Source: Lunularia cruciata
Lineage: Eukaryota; Streptophyta; Marchantiopsida; Lunulariales; Lunulariaceae
Length of the DNA stretch: 64,000 nucleotides
Assembly: GCA_948567375.1 (NCBI GenBank)
Contig: OX419757.1
Span: 34,348,001 to 34,412,000, forward strand
Direction: 5' to 3'
Every line of letters begins with the position of its first letter. Position 1 is the stretch's first letter. Both the position numbers and the translations under genes were made by a program. Under the pieces are notes generated by a model, which saw nothing but the letters and a program-made list of their open reading frames with translations, was not told the DNA's origin and searched no databases. Below are positions 49,128 through 63,175 of the stretch, piece by piece.

Positions 49128-52100
49128 GTAGCGGAAAGAAAACTGGAACTGATATGGTGAGTCGAAGAGGGAAGAGAACTGAAACGTTACGAGAAAATCA
49201 TGATAAAAGGTGCATAATAAGTACTATGCTATAAGTCTGGAGTGTTGAATGCCCGGATAGGAAAAAGCTAATGAACAGGTGCTCATTGGGTCGTACTAAA
49301 GCTGCATCCACGTAGGCGTCCGTATGAATCGTTCACGTGATGCGGACTAGGAAGCATAAGCGTAATTCCCTTGAGCACATCTGTAGTTGATGGCTCATGT
49401 TCATCATTGCTGAGTGAATTCCTAAACCAACAATGAAGGTAACAACATGGCAAAGAAGAGACTGTTTTGAGTCCATGAGTAGTCCCTATGTTGTCCTTTT
49501 CCTAAAGAAGCGTTTCTGTGGTACCGGACCATTCCAAACTCGAGTTTTGCCACATGGATCGGGAAATTGGGGACGTACTATTGCATGGACTAATCATCCC
49601 CGTCTCCTGTGATTGAATTGTCCCATGCGTTTGCAAACTTCTCTTTTGTATCATGTTCAAGAAGCATAAGCTGCGGCAAAACCCATCACATCATCTGAAA
49701 GAATTCGGATTCTGTTTGAGATAGCCTCCCACTTGGCAAATCAAAGGTTTTTGCTGGATTTAGTCGAGTCCTAGTCTTGAGTGCTAGTTTGAGGTGAGAT
49801 CCTCTGACGGTGGTGAAACGACCTTGGATCAATAATAAGCGCGTGGATTTGATCTGTTGCAAGGTCTAAAATAAGCACCAGGTAGGCTGGCCTGAAATCG
49901 CAGGTGCTCAGGTATCGAGGGGTAATTCTAAAGATGCCAGCATTGTACGAACGGCTGTTGGACCTGCAATGCTGGAATGCTCCTTTCTGCTTGCATCCAG
50001 TGGAGCAAGTAGTTATTTTGCCTTTGCTGAAGCTTCGAGCACTTTGTGGTGCTGGAGGTTGCCAGTTCCACTATTTAAAAGAGATGAGCGTTGCTTCTAC
50101 CCTGACGGTGCTGATGTCGTTTTGCTGTCACATTCAGTCTGTTGCAATGCTGTTTAGTGAAGTTGTTTCCTCCAACAGCAACACTGACTTAGCTTAGGAT
50201 TCCTCCTTCTAGGGTTCTTGTAATTATTTGTAAGAGACTATTGCTGTCTTCTAGCTTCTTCTTTCATACACAGTCTTGTCAAAACCATATGTAGACTGTA
50301 ATTCTCTGACTTAGTGCTACTCAAGGAGAAGGTTCAGTCTTCCTCTCTTGTGACGCTGAGTTGAGATATTCTTCAACCAGAAAGCATTTGTGTAAAACGA
50401 ATTATCACTAAACTCGCTTCTGCCTATCTACAGAGCCTAGATGAATGAGGTTCCTACACCCCAAATGTCAATTTGTCAGTGTTGTTAGCCCCTCGTCTCC
50501 TTGTTGAAACAAGCTTTTCCTTCCAAATTCGCTCAGGTTCGTTGCTGTAGTAGATTGATCCCAGTAATCTTAGGTCGTTCGGGTGTCAGTTGGATTCTTT
50601 TCTGAGTTCTTTTGTTCTTCTCATCACGGCACTGATGTGCTTCATATTCTCCACATATACGATTTAGAATGATCTTTCGAGATTACATGTAGATGTAATG
50701 GCCTGAAGTATTCTCCTCTGTTCAGGAACCAGTAACCATGTATTTTTCTTTTCGGGACTCACCCTTGTAGAATCTTCTTAGATTTGTCTCCCAGTAGATC
50801 TATCTCCATAGCTTTGGTCGTTCAGGTGTCCAGTGTAATCCCCTCCCCTTCACTTATTCTTCTCGTCTCTGCACTGCACTGCACTGCACCGCCGTGCTTC
50901 ACACTCTTTATGCGCATATTGTCATGGCGATGCTGCCCTTATAACGACATTTCATGCTTTGTGTTGACAGAATCATTCTCCAAGATACTATCGTATCTAC
51001 TCAATAGGTCGAGCAAATGTTTGCTTCCTCCGTCTAGCCGATGGCTCGTCCGTATACCAAGGTACACCCCTGCCATTGCTGGCCTAAGCGTTCAATCTTT
51101 CTGTCTGAGAATATGCAGGACTTCGATCCCTTTTGAATGTCAGACAGACGGTTTTAATATGTATCCAGCGCTGACCCTCGTGATGCTGAAGATGCGCTTT
51201 GCGCCAAGATTGAGGCCTTCTTAGCAATCGCTGATTCAAGTACTGCATTATACGAGCACAGATACTCAAAGCACGATTCCTGACGTGCGGCTGATGATGT
51301 TGATTGCCTGCATCAATCATCAGCTATCTGATGATATTGTCAGCGCGACCTTCAGAACGCATTTGGTTGTTCTGAATGGTTCGACATGATTGATTGAAAG
51401 GAGGATATTGGTTGTCACCGAAACGATCAATAGCCTATCCTGAAATTTGACAGCGAATATAATTTCCAGCGTGGTTCTGTTTCCATGAACAGTTGACAGG
51501 AACGAATTCTGAAAACCTCAGAGAACCTTAAAGTCCAAGGTACTCTTATTGATTCTTCCAGATGAGTTCCTTATTCCCGGTTTTAGTCTTTTCAAGTTTC
51601 AAGAGCAATGTGGTTATTTCCTGCCAGAAGACGTTCAACCTAAATCTCAGGTTATCATTCTTGGGTGCAGGTTTTGCTACCAACTAAAACTTTTTGCTTC
51701 AATGTGCACCCTGACTAATGTACGATCCTAACCCTCAACATGTTTCATCATCTGCTCCAGAACATGTTTGACCAGTGAGGTCTGCGAAGTGCGATTGGAA
51801 AATGCGGGCTCGTTCCATTAGTTACCCTTCGCTTTGCGAACTTAATTAGTCCTCTGATACTGTAAGACTTCAACGCATTGATTCAGTGGCCACTCTTCAG
51901 CAATCCTCAGCACTGTAGCTAATGAATGACCATTTTGTCCCCACAAAGCAACTGGTAGAGAGACTTCATTGATTACTGAATATGATAATCTTTGCTTGAA
52001 AAGCACGAGCAGGTTTCGGACGTAGACCTGGAGCATATTCCAAACTATCTTAAGAGATCTGAAGAGGTTTCTAAGTTCTAGACTACCTACCAGTTAATCT

Positions 52101-53707
52101 GGTCTGCCCGTTATTATGTTGTACAGGTCTCGGATATAACAAGCTAGTACCAGTTCAAGTAATGATACTTTAAGAGGACTTCGGAAGAACTATCTCTATT
52201 ACCTTTTGTTTGTGACTACTCTGATCCCATAGGATGGATACATCCATGCAGAGAACATGTACTAGAAAGCCAGCAAGTCAGCGTTACAGCAGAGTACCCC
52301 CTTATGCTTCTCTCCCAACCGGAATGAAATTGTGACTCAACCTTTCAAGTACTTTAGTCACAGTCTCAGTTGGTTCTCGGCAAGATCCTAACATTGTACT
52401 AACTTCAAGGAGTGTTTTTCTTACTTTTTTTTTTCTTTCAAGGAGTACTCAATGGCAACCACTATAACAAAGTCATGATAAGTCAACACCTTCGAATTCC
52501 CATGTAAAGTACTTCCCTTCTAAAGCCTTCTCTGAACCACCGTCTCCAACGTCCATCAACAAGGGGGTCGATCAATTGGTGAACAGTCAAGCGGAGTGGA
52601 TATTCTCACTCCTAGTAGCTATGCACCTTTGCTCCTTCCCTCATAATAACTCATGCGGTGGATCTGTCACAGTGAGTTATTTCTTCACCAACACACAGCT
52701 CCCTCATGACTGACATCCCTGATCACTATCTACAGACATGAAAGTCATAAATACCCTCAAAGTGTGAATCCCCTAGCCTACGAACACGTAGCTATCTATG
52801 TCGATCGCCATGAACGCACACTCTTCCCTGTCAGACGATGGTCCCGGGTATGTGTTAACTTCTGGTCTATCAAATTAACCTCGTGCAGTGAACCTGTCAG
52901 TGATTAAACCCTCTCTTACTACCATTTTCATGATCCGACAAATGCCACGCTCAAAGTTTCAAAGCATCAACGGCCATCCGCTGAACACAGCACAAGTTAC
53001 CAAAGGCCTAAATTGCAGGTCGTCGATTCCGCTTACATGGCACTAGGGTATCTCGATTTTAAATCAGATTCATTACCTGTAAGATTGTTTTATCGATTCA
53101 TAGATACAAAATATTCCTTAAATGTCGTGGCAGAAAGAGAAAGAAACGGCCCTCCTTCATCCCCAGTATTATTCAATGCGAGTGTTTCTACAACACAATC
53201 TTGTTTGAGTCGCTGATGAAACCTCATGTTTACTTGTCAGCTTCTACATATGCACTTGAGATTCAACATGTATTGTTCGAGCATTAACATCTATCACTTT
53301 ATTGATTCTTGCATGGCCTTTTTATCATCGATTAAATGCATTAAATTAAGAAATACCAAAGCAAAATTTCTTTTGTTGTTTCTGACAAGAGAAACGGTGT
53401 TTCACACGGCTCTGCATGTGATGTCAACCTGTAATGAGTGGACTGTGCTTTTGGAGATCTGCTCACACCGGGGCTATGAAACTATTGACCTAGCTAGGTC
53501 TAATGTTGTCAATATACATTGGAATCGTTAAAAGTAGAAGGCTATCATGTATACACCCGATTAAAACCAATGAGAGCTCAGCACTACACAACAGCTTGAT
53601 TTGATACTTCCTGTTTGCGGCCATGTAGATGAATGAGAACGTGGGTGGCATGTACTCCTGCAGCACATGAGATGCTCTAGCACGCCTTTTGATAATCGTA
53701 GATACCT
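49128..53707. other. Intergenic, no gene seen
   Basis: Several frames up to 146 codons (for example 50784-51224 +) have low-complexity Ser/Leu/Cys content with no motif and are not called. No RNA gene recognised. Confidence 0.5.
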
Positions 53708-53796
53708 AAATTCATGAGATGAAACAGAGATGGGGTCTTCCCATCCTTTATGTGTTCTACGTGGTCGCCTTTTTGCAAATCCATGAGATGAAACAG
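53708..53796 (-). repeat. Truncated R1 copy flanked by a 20-bp direct repeat
   Basis: 53729-53774 is an R1 piece in minus orientation without the hairpin. It sits between 53708-53727 and 53777-53796, which agree at 19 of 20 bases (aaatYcatgagatgaaacag). This looks like a target-site duplication of retroposon size. Confidence 0.7.
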
Positions 53797-54486
53797 CTAC
53801 AATTCGAAGTCAACTACTAAGAAGATGGATATGGAAGTCTACAATCTCCAATAGTTAAACTTTAAAATTGAGCAGGATCGTACTCGTTGAATGATTCACC
53901 AACCCTCTTAAATGAGTTGGACAAGACTCAAAAGCAGCCCATCGCTACGGTGTCTCCACTCTGGAATGGCAAATGGGCTAAAATCTTCTTTCCCCTTTAT
54001 ATACAAATAAGCTCCAAAGCTAATGAGCTTTATAGATAGTTGAAGCGTCAGGATGATACTAATTCATTCCCACTACCTTAGGTAACGTAGTTACCGGTTG
54101 CAACCAGTTCTGAAGTTGACTGGCTAGATTCTATTACTGCCTTCTTCATTCTGGCAATTAAAAGCGACGAGGGCGTTGAATCAAACTGCCCTAACTGTCA
54201 AGTTGAATATCCCCATCTTGAGGGCACCTAGAATTCTCGGACAAATTTCAAGACACTTCTTCCTAAACAAACACACCAACCGCTGCTTAGACGTCGGTTT
54301 CGTCGTATAGATTAACTGCGGCAGCCGCCAAAGTTGACTAGTCTAAGAACTCCACAGGCTTCAATTACTAAAAGGCCTTTGACGATCGATAGGTCTTAAT
54401 TTCTGTTGTCGTGTATGTACATGAACCGGCAAGAATTACCCCGGTATGAAGAGGGGAAAACATTCCGCCGAGCAGTGACATTATAA

Positions 54487-57407
54487 TTACTGCTCGGGTG
54501 AGATACTGGTGGTCGTCGAATTGGCGCTCTTGTAGTTGTATTGCTTCCTAGCAATATATGCGCGGATCACCGGAACTATGTTCTCATTAACTCTGATAAA
54601 GAAGTAGAAGATAACTCTGTATCCAATCCCCATGAGGAAAAGAACCCCGAGATTCCACCATTTTTTGCGGGATACAGTAATTTGGTAGTTGTTGACGAGA
54701 ATGTCCTCTCCCGAGATCCGCGGCATGGTGGGGACAATGTTAGCGAATGAGAGTCCAGTAAAGTCATTCTCGTACATTCCCTGTTCAGATGTTTTAGCCA
54801 CGTTAGAATAAGGTAGCGTGACATCGAGATGAAATTGGACAAAACTGCAAAGAGGTTAATCAGAGCGCCAGAGGGTTTGCTCGTGGAAACTATTGTGTGT
54901 CAGACATTAATGGGGATGATTGTCCAGACTGTTACCTGGAGAGCGTACATATGGAACCCAAAGTACATCATGGGATACTTCCAAAATATTGTTGGCAAAT
55001 CGTTTGGAAGGCGGAAGAAACCAGAGACAAGAAGGAAGATACCCTGCGTGAACCAGCGACGAGAATCAGAGACGTCGATTAGGTTTAGGCAATGAATCAG
55101 GTGCTTGACTGAGGTTAATCCAATTACTGCGATGCGGAAGTAAAGTCGACTATCAATCTACAAAACATGGAGGATTTGGAACTGATACACACCTGGAGGC
55201 CAGCCCCTGTGATGATACCCATAAGAAAATTCGGAACAAGACTAGCAACGGCCATCATCAAACTTTCGACGACGACGAGGCAGGCGAACAAGGACAAGAC
55301 GAAGTAAACAAAACGTTCAAATCCGCTGTGAAGGTCAACCATGAAATATACAATAGTTGTGGAGGCGAGAGAAATTAACAGTAAGAATGGTAGCGAAGAC
55401 AGAGTGTTTCCGATAACGAACGCAGCTACCCCGTAGTGTCCATTCAGTCTCTCCCTCCCGAAGACCTTCATATCCTCCACAAACGAGGGGAAACCTCCAA
55501 TAGACATGAATGTTAAGAATCCGGCGACGTACGATATGCACGCTGCTCTAGCCTGCAGGCAAATGACAGAGAAGGTCAGCGTCCAGGTAATCATGAATTA
55601 TCATAATAAGCTCGGAGAATTCGGAGAAGGGTATTATGGTAAGTGGTACCATGATGGACGTGTAGTTCGTGCCAACTTTGAAGTAGATTGTCCCGATACA
55701 AAAAGACAACATGATGTACATGACAAGTCTCAACCAGTAGTATCCGACATCTCTTGTCATATTTTGTAAGGATCTCTTCGTAAGAATGCAACTTTGTCTT
55801 AAGAAACTAGCCTGACTTCCATGCGCAGGTAGAACCTTCCCATCCTGTCAAAACACCCGTAGTTGAACTTAGGATCTATTGTACGATGGAACACATAGAC
55901 TGAATTTAGAAAACTCTAAAAGATAACAATTTAGATATGACATGGATTGCATTGTCGGATACTCACCATTTTAGACATGAGATGGATTGCGTTGTCAATA
56001 GCTCTCTTCTCTTCTGAGGTCGCGAACAAATGCACGAGGATCTTGACCTGTTCCGCTGTTGACATCTTGGCCATGGGGTTGCTGAAACTTGAATACCCAT
56101 TATCCTCGATGTCGAACCTCTTACTGGTAGTTTTGAGGTTGTAATTCACTCTATCGAAGTCAGAGTTGATCGTGCGCAGATAGTGATCGGACGGGTTCCT
56201 CAACAGAGGACAAGGAAACCCAGCATTTGCAAAGAACTGAAAATTGGTGCACGAGAGGCAAAATCAGAATCTTGGGATGGAATGCTGCCTTATTCTCAAG
56301 AGGAAGAATAACAGGACGGAACACTAAGCACCGCCACGGCGCGAATTCTGGAAGTAGATATACCTGCTGAGCACCGTTAACTGGTCCGAAAAACACTTGT
56401 TTGCCACTGGACAGTAGACAAAGATCATCGAAGAGCTCGAACACTTCACTGCTGGGCTGATGAATGGAGCAGATTACGGTGCGCCCATCTCTAGCGAGAT
56501 TCTTCAGAGTCTGAAGGACATGGTAGGCTGACGCACTGCACAAGAGGTTCGTCACTATCAGTATGAGTGATCTCTGACTCACCAGTCGATGGAAACAAAT
56601 CAATCTCATGGAGTAGTTTAACGTGAAGCAAGAAACAAACCTGTCAAGACCGCTGGTTGGCTCGTCGAGGAACATCAGACGAGGACGAGTGAGGAGTTCA
56701 ATCGCAATGCTCACACGTCTCTTCTCGCCACCGCTAAGGCCTCTTTGATGCCAGTTGCCGATGGGAGTGCTGAGGGATTCCTGAAGACCCACGTCCGATA
56801 CGGTGCCTTTGACAATCAACTGAGTTTCTGCCTCTGTCATACTATCAGGGAACCTAAGTCTGGCTGAATAGTACAGTGTTTCATACACTGTCAACGGTCC
56901 TAAAAGAACATCATCTTGTGCAACATAAGCCTGCAACAGAAGCAAGTGAATCGTCAGAATGACTCAAGGAATGTAATGAATTGCACCGTAAATATGTCGG
57001 CTTTAAACTCCAGGATTCCATAATGTACAAAATTGTCGTGCTTTGGAGTATATTTGCAAATGCAGCCAGACACTTACCGCTGTACCATACGAAAGTTGCT
57101 CCTTGCGACCATTCAACAAGATTTCTCCATGGCATTGAGCTTGTTTGGAAAGACGACCCGCTAAAGAGTCTAGCAATGTGGATTTTCCAGAGCCAGAAGG
57201 GCCCATTATTGCTACTATACGTCCAGGCTCGGCGTAACCAGTCACTCCATGAAGTACAGTCTGGTTGCCGTTCACAACGACTGTAAGATCTCTCCATGAC
57301 AATCTTGCGCAAATATCGTCATCTATTTTTATATCACTCTTCATTCTCTTGTGCAAGTTAGCACTCAATGGACTAAGGGCGTGCATGGAAGCACGAACTT
57401 CCGCCAT
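54487..57407 (-). CDS. ABCG: ABCG half-transporter of the ABCG11 (WBC11) type, eight exons
   Basis: Exons: 57407-57078, 56930-56641, 56535-56364, 56236-55967, 55844-55650, 55552-55193, 55043-54936 and 54780-54487. All introns are GT-AG and phases join (2,019 nt, 672 aa). Start at ATG 57407 (MAEVRASMH); a further upstream in-frame stretch has only TTG. Nucleotide-binding domain first: Walker [10 protein letters not shown] (69-77), Q-loop AYVAQDD (Gln115), signature LSGGEKRR (175-182), Walker [14 protein letters not shown] (195-207, split by intron 2) and switch His in IHQPSS (232). The membrane domain starts near 380 ([12 protein letters not shown]), with the clade-typical [29 protein letters not shown] and [14 protein letters not shown]. 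Nucleotide-binding-domain-first half-transporters act as dimers. ABCG11 relatives export cutin and wax precursors at the plasma membrane; that substrate is inferred from the clade. Confidence 0.95.
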
Positions 57408-59508
57408 GATGGCAACGATTTCCAAATGCCCACCAAAGAAGATGTAAAATGCAGCAAAACGGGATGAATGTGTTGACAGTTCTTCTAGTTGCAGCTTCGG
57501 AATGAGCTGAATGACACTTGGAACAAGGTGTGGCAGAGAGGAAGCACTTTGACTGGGGTATCTCGGAGAGCTTAATCTCTTATGAGAACGGGCATAATGT
57601 CAAGATGGTTGGGGGCTACAGGTGAGTGGACAGTTAACGTGTCGACTGAGGAAAAAACGAGGGAATTGAGTCTGGCTAAGGAGTGAGATAGGAGTACGTG
57701 GTAAGAAGTCACGGGGTCCTCTAGCAGCATTCAGCAGAGGAGGAGCTAAGCAGCCATGTGGGAGAAGTGAAGGCTAGTGAACCGTACTACGAGATTTGAT
57801 GATGGACGACGCAGCTGGCTGGCTAACTCGCTTGTAGGAAGAGCACTCAGGCTTGCGGCTACTGTGAGGGAATGAGAGTGCCTGGGACTGCAGCGAGCTT
57901 TTAGAGAGTAGGAAAACTGCACCGCTGGAGGACCCGTAGGATTTTTTGCTCTGACGCTTTCCGGTGTGGGTGGAGATCCGATAACCGATACGATCATGGG
58001 CGGTCCACCTTTAGCTCAAATTTAAGAGCGGAGGTAACACAGGTTAGAATTTGAAAAAAGAGAGCGACGCTTCGTCATGCACGACTGCACGACAAAGCAA
58101 TCTCCATCTCCCCCTTCTGAAGTCAGACTAATAGAGTAAGCATTTCCAGCCAGAGGAACTGAATGTCAATAAGAACCAAAAAATACTCCCTTTGCAGCAC
58201 CCCAATCGCGAGCAACCCGTAGCTACTCTCACACGAGGAAGTCTGCAGTAGTCCGTGACAGTACAGCTTTAATTGCCCTTCGCCTTTCGCGATTCCGTTT
58301 ACATTTGTATGCAAATCATAACATTGTCTGAGAAAGGTTTAGCTCATTAATCGTCTGTATTCAACGAGAGCAGGCTAAAGCTCCCTGCCTGCTGCACATC
58401 CACTGTTTACTGTGTTCGCGATTTATTACATGGCTCTCTAAGTGGCAACCTTTCAAACGTCACACTTTTACCGCTTACGGCTCTGCGAATCGAAAACGGC
58501 ATGGACTTCAATCTTGTAACTCCGAAACTCGCGTAGCTCGAAAAGCATTCTTCCCGGCCCAGATGTGAAATCATAGCGAACCGCATGCAGGGTATCAGAC
58601 GGCGGCGAAGAGGCGGACCCGGCCCAAAAAGGTTTTTCATCGGCACCCGTCAACTAGTGAAATACCCGTACTCCAAACATGATTCGTCCACTAACATTAA
58701 ACGACAATCTTGATGAAAGCTAACGCTGGACTGAAAGTGGGAAAAAAAGTGGTAAGAAGTCCAATAAGTGTGTACAGCATTCGCTAGAGAACCACAGTGT
58801 ATTTTTCGCCCAATGATACATGAGTAGCCCGAATCCCGCTTCAGCTTCGGTATAAAACATTCATCGACAGCCACCTATACGTAACCTTCTGCCGAATCAG
58901 CTTACAGTTAAGATGACTACACTCACTTGGTATGATAAGGTTGGGAAAACGAATGGATATCTGGACAGGGATATGTGGATACTGCCTCTGCACTGCAATC
59001 TGAAGTAAATCAGAGGCTGGTTTCACATGTTTGCCAAATTAAGTCGAGATTATGGTAGACTCTGCAACGATTACCTTTGGCTATCAGGCTGCCTAGATCT
59101 GAAGGAGCACAGAGCCCCAAATGCATCCACGTATTGAATACATGCAATGCTTGTCAGGCTTAAAGTACGTAGTAGTATGCACAGTGTGTTGTACTGAGAT
59201 TACTGTAGTGATGGGCCTGCTTTGTGGGTCGGAAAACCAGTCAGTAATATTAAGACGGCAGCTTTTTGAACTATCAGACCCGGGAGCCCATGTTTGTATT
59301 GATGTTCAATTTGAGGTACATGGAAAGCTTTCTTTAGTATTATTTGTTCCATATTGTCGGGTTCCGTTGGAGATGCTCCTTTTGTGCAGACCTCTTTCTT
59401 CACTATGAGCACAGGAAAGTTGCATGTAATTTTAGAATGCATATTTCGCAATCTGAATCCTAGGATTCACGTATCAATCTTAAGGTCTTTGTAAAAGAAA
59501 GGTCTTCT
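57408..59508. other. Upstream region of the ABCG gene and spacer
   Basis: Holds the promoter and 5' untranslated region of the ABCG gene, but no clear TATA box or start site was pinned down. The only protein-like stretch is 58468-58653 (minus), listed separately. Confidence 0.5.
58468..58653 (-). CDS. Possible unassigned coding exon
   Basis: About 60 codons with balanced, protein-like content (for example DTLHAVRYDFTSGPGRM and YKIEVHAVFDSQS) and no ATG at its head. It ends at a possible donor (AGCC/GTAAGC on the minus strand near 58478). No partner exon or family was recognised; it may be a gene relic. Confidence 0.2.
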   Translation of the reverse strand: MTGADEKPFWAGSASSPPSDTLHAVRYDFTSGPGRMLFELREFRSYKIEVHAVFDSQSRKR

Positions 59509-59552
59509 TTCATTACTAAAAGAAAACTTTACAGTTTTCTTTTAATAATGAA
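59509..59552. repeat. Fold-back, 20-bp arms with one mismatch and 4-base loop
   Basis: TTCATTACTAAAAGAAAACT pairs with 59533-59552 across TTAC. AT-rich; may be a tiny fold-back element or the core of a larger inverted repeat. Confidence 0.7.
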
Positions 59553-62500
59553 ACTGGGGCGTTGATCAAAGATAAGGAATTAAGCTCTAGATGTAGATGC
59601 ATCGACAAAAGTGAGCTTTTTACCTCATAGTATCGAGATGGTTTGTGAAATCATTCTCAAAAGCGAATTTATAGAAAGAGTCTATGCAAAGTGATATCCA
59701 AGCTATATGCAAGTTGTATCGTCTTCAAACTTATGGAGTATTTAAAGAAGCATCATCTAATGTGATTGCTCTCCTATGGATTGCACCAGCCAATGTTCTC
59801 TATAAACAATATACTTATGTTGTGTAAAATATGTTACTAAGTATCAAAGTGAAGGTGGGACATCTAACATGATAAACTCTCAAACATTCCCCAACAAATG
59901 TAAAAAACGCCATATCCATTGTTCCATATAATTCCAAAGCTAGAGAACAAAGAGGAGACCCTTCGTACATACCCTTAAACTTGAAAACCTTACCCTGCTA
60001 CCATTCCACATGCTGCACATCCAAGAGGATGAGCATTCACTCCCCCTGGAACTACATTATGTGTAGGGTCTGTATACACAATTGTTCCATAACCAAATAT
60101 AAGTCTGCTTGACTTGTATCATCTGTAATATATACAAACTCTCCCTCCAAGCAAGATATCCATTCTCCCATGCCATAGCAACCACTATATCCCTAATGGC
60201 ATAGTATGTAGTTATCCTTTGTCCTTCAAAAGGACACCGTGTCACATAGATGTTGTTGCATCTAGGGTAGAACCACTCACAAGTGAGTAATGAAGATGCA
60301 GACAAGTGGACCAAATTTAAGCAAAACCTTACAGTTGTTGAATCAGTAGTTGGTGTGAGTCAAAGTGCCCTAATGCACAATCTAGCTAGGATCCAAAAGT
60401 CTACACCCTTGCAAGAACAAAAGCAAAGACATGCTCTAGTTGCAAGAGGAATGGATGAGTCAACTAAGAAGGAATGTAGTCTATGATAATACCATCACTC
60501 CATCAAGAAAGATTACAAGCATTTGGTCCAATCATAAGGTAAGGAAGCAAAGGATCAAAGGTCCTCTCATGCACATGGGGATAAACCGTCTCTTGTTTGT
60601 TGTAATAACAGTTGGAAATAAAAAGATCCCCCTCCACCCCATTCACATAAGTCTCCAAGATTGACCTATAGATAACCACAAAATGGGAGGAAAATATATA
60701 TATAGAGAATAACTACACAAAAACACTAGAGGTGTCATCTCATCCATAGATAGTAGACTTACCTCTTTGCATGAGATTGATAGAGATCTCTATTTACCTT
60801 CAAACTCCACTCTCACACATTCAAGTGTCTATGGTCCAATGATATCACCAAAGACTCCCCTCATATTTATATAAAAAATATCCGTCTTGATAGGAAAGTC
60901 AAAAAAAAGAACCATGTGAAGGAGATAAGTTAGTTGACCGTCCAATATACTGAATGCTAAATGTTACCCGTGCATCTCCTAGTAGAAGAAAGTCATACCC
61001 ACGGAGAATATCCTCTTCAAGGGGTTATGTTTAAGAAGCATGTAGATTTAATTTAGCATGTAGTGATCAAAAGTATAGTACCCAACTTTCAGCAAAACTC
61101 CCGCTCAAGCTGGTCGAGTAGAAGGCCAAATTTCATAATGAAAGAAACGATTCCTAGAGTTTTAACCGGGGGTTACTACAAGGATATACTATATATATGA
61201 ATTATTTCGTATCATCCTGGCAAGGGACCATGTTCATCCTCGACTCGACCAATTCGGAGAATGTCCCGGGGTTGATAAGGTTCTTCCTCCGTGAGGTTTA
61301 CTTAATTTAGTTTACCCTTAAATTACCACACATGACGCTATAGAGTCGAGATCAAGTTCGACAGACGTTTTGAGCGGATGAATTTACGAATAAGACCTAT
61401 GTATCGTCCACGCTCGTCTATGTCGGTTCGTTTGGAGACGAGTCGAGTTGTAGAACGGCGACTACCTTGGGAACAGCTAACGGAGATAATTCAATTAGCA
61501 TATCATGAACACAAGTTAGTGTTGAACGAAATAAAGGCGTGTACGGTAAATAGGGTCTCAAAGTGATGGAAAGATCGCGTCGAGCCCTTGGATATACCGG
61601 GGCATTTAGAAAACGGGATTTATGGGTTATTCACAGGTAATGGTAAAAATCTGTACCGGTAAAACTTTTAACGGGGTACTCGTAAACGGCGGGGCCGTTC
61701 AAAAATCACCCGTCAAAGTCCAATTAATCATATCATTTTCGTTCAATGGAATATTCCTGACGGGTTCTATGGGTTATGGACCATCCCATATAATATAATG
61801 GATAATGGAAAAGGTAACTCATACAAATTTATGAGGTTGGGAATATTCTCATAAATTCCATACATTTCACGCGTTTTTAAGGAATTTTCAAATTTCCTAT
61901 AAATTTGGACTTTTTGGTTACCAATACCACCCTGTATAACTTTTAGGTAATAAAAAAATAATCCATAAAATTTTATTGAGTGGTGAAAATAGCCCGTGAA
62001 ATCCATACACTCCAGTGTGCCTTTCATATATGGGGTACCCATAAACCCATTTTTGAAACGCCCGCCTTCTACCGAGAATCTTAGGAATAACATGAGATTA
62101 AGTTCCGATGGCATTACCATAAGAAATCTATGGTACCACACTTAAAATGGCAACACCAAATAGAATGATTTAATATGGAATGTCAAGACTGAAACAGAAA
62201 AACGTGTTAGTTGTCCCAAGGCTAATCACATCTAAAGTATTATGTAGTCATTAACCCACTGCTTGGGCAGCTTTGAACATTTTCCAAACTTAGATAAAGT
62301 GGACAGGGCTGGTGAGCCTCCACCAAATGTGGATGGGGAGGCGATGATTGCAGTTTGACTCAAGGACGATCAGCGTCGACGCGTGGTTTCCAGACCCTTT
62401 AACAATAAAGGCGAAGCTTCCCTCTTGTCGTACGAGGAGTTGGTCTCACATTGTCAGCCTTATCAAGCCACACAAATCTTCATCTCACCTACACCTCTAT

Positions 62501-63121
62501 CCCATTACGCTTCCGCACGAAAGAGGATTCGTGTAATGAGTCTGATCCAAGAGTCAATTCTCTTGACTGAAAAACATCAAGCTCTAGACCATGTACATAA
62601 ATCCCTTACTCACGTGTTTCGTTGACAAGTGGCCTTCATATTCCTACAAAAGACCACCATCAAACATGTTCAAAGGTGGGGTATAGGATTTGAGGTGCCA
62701 ATTGTTTGTCGATTTCGATACGCTTACTTGTAACATTTTCACAACTTGAGATAGTAGGCTAAAGGCAGTAGTCATGTCATTTGTTCAAGTGGAAAGGCCT
62801 AAAAGTGTTCCTCGCGTTTATCTCTAAATGTGCACCAATTAAGCTTCTTTAACTTTACATAACATTGTGGAAAGTTTTAAATTTCAAGCCGGAAATTTTG
62901 CTGAATGTTTAACTGTTAAATAGCAGCCTGGTGTTACAACGTAGTTTACAGTTCGACTAAGCTGGCCGATTTGGTCTTCTTTTATTCAATGAACTGAATG
63001 CTTCGTGTACGATGTAGTGTACTTCTTCTTTGCTTCCATTTCATCATTTAGGAATTGAATGACCGACACGACAAAGTGATAATTTCCTAGCTCGATTCCC
63101 TTATCCGATTCCCATATGCTG
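59553..63121. other. Intergenic, repeat-derived, no gene seen
   Basis: A stretch near 59740-59780 ('gcatcatctaatgtgattgctctcctatggattg') resembles 11735-11760 and 44560-44600, indicating one more dispersed repeat. Open frames at 60057-60314, 60283-60486 and 61767-62141 show no recognisable motif. Confidence 0.45.
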
Positions 63122-63175
63122 CTTCTATTGCATTAATTTGTAGGGGAGAACTCCTGCAAGATAATGCAATAGAAG
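63122..63175. repeat. Perfect inverted repeat, 13-bp arms
   Basis: CTTCTATTGCATT at 63122-63134 pairs with AATGCAATAGAAG at 63163-63175; the 28-base loop contains a smaller GGGAG/CTCC pairing. Confidence 0.7.

Noticed and set aside
50784-51224. 146-codon frame as a gene
   Set aside because: Ser/Leu/Cys-rich, no motif, no splice partners, and overlapping open frames on the other strand suggest chance.
57078-57425. ABCG start at 57425
   Set aside because: That codon is TTG; ATG at 57407 gives a normal family N-terminus.
61767-62141. 124-codon minus frame as a gene
   Set aside because: Composition follows AT-rich local sequence and no family motif was found.
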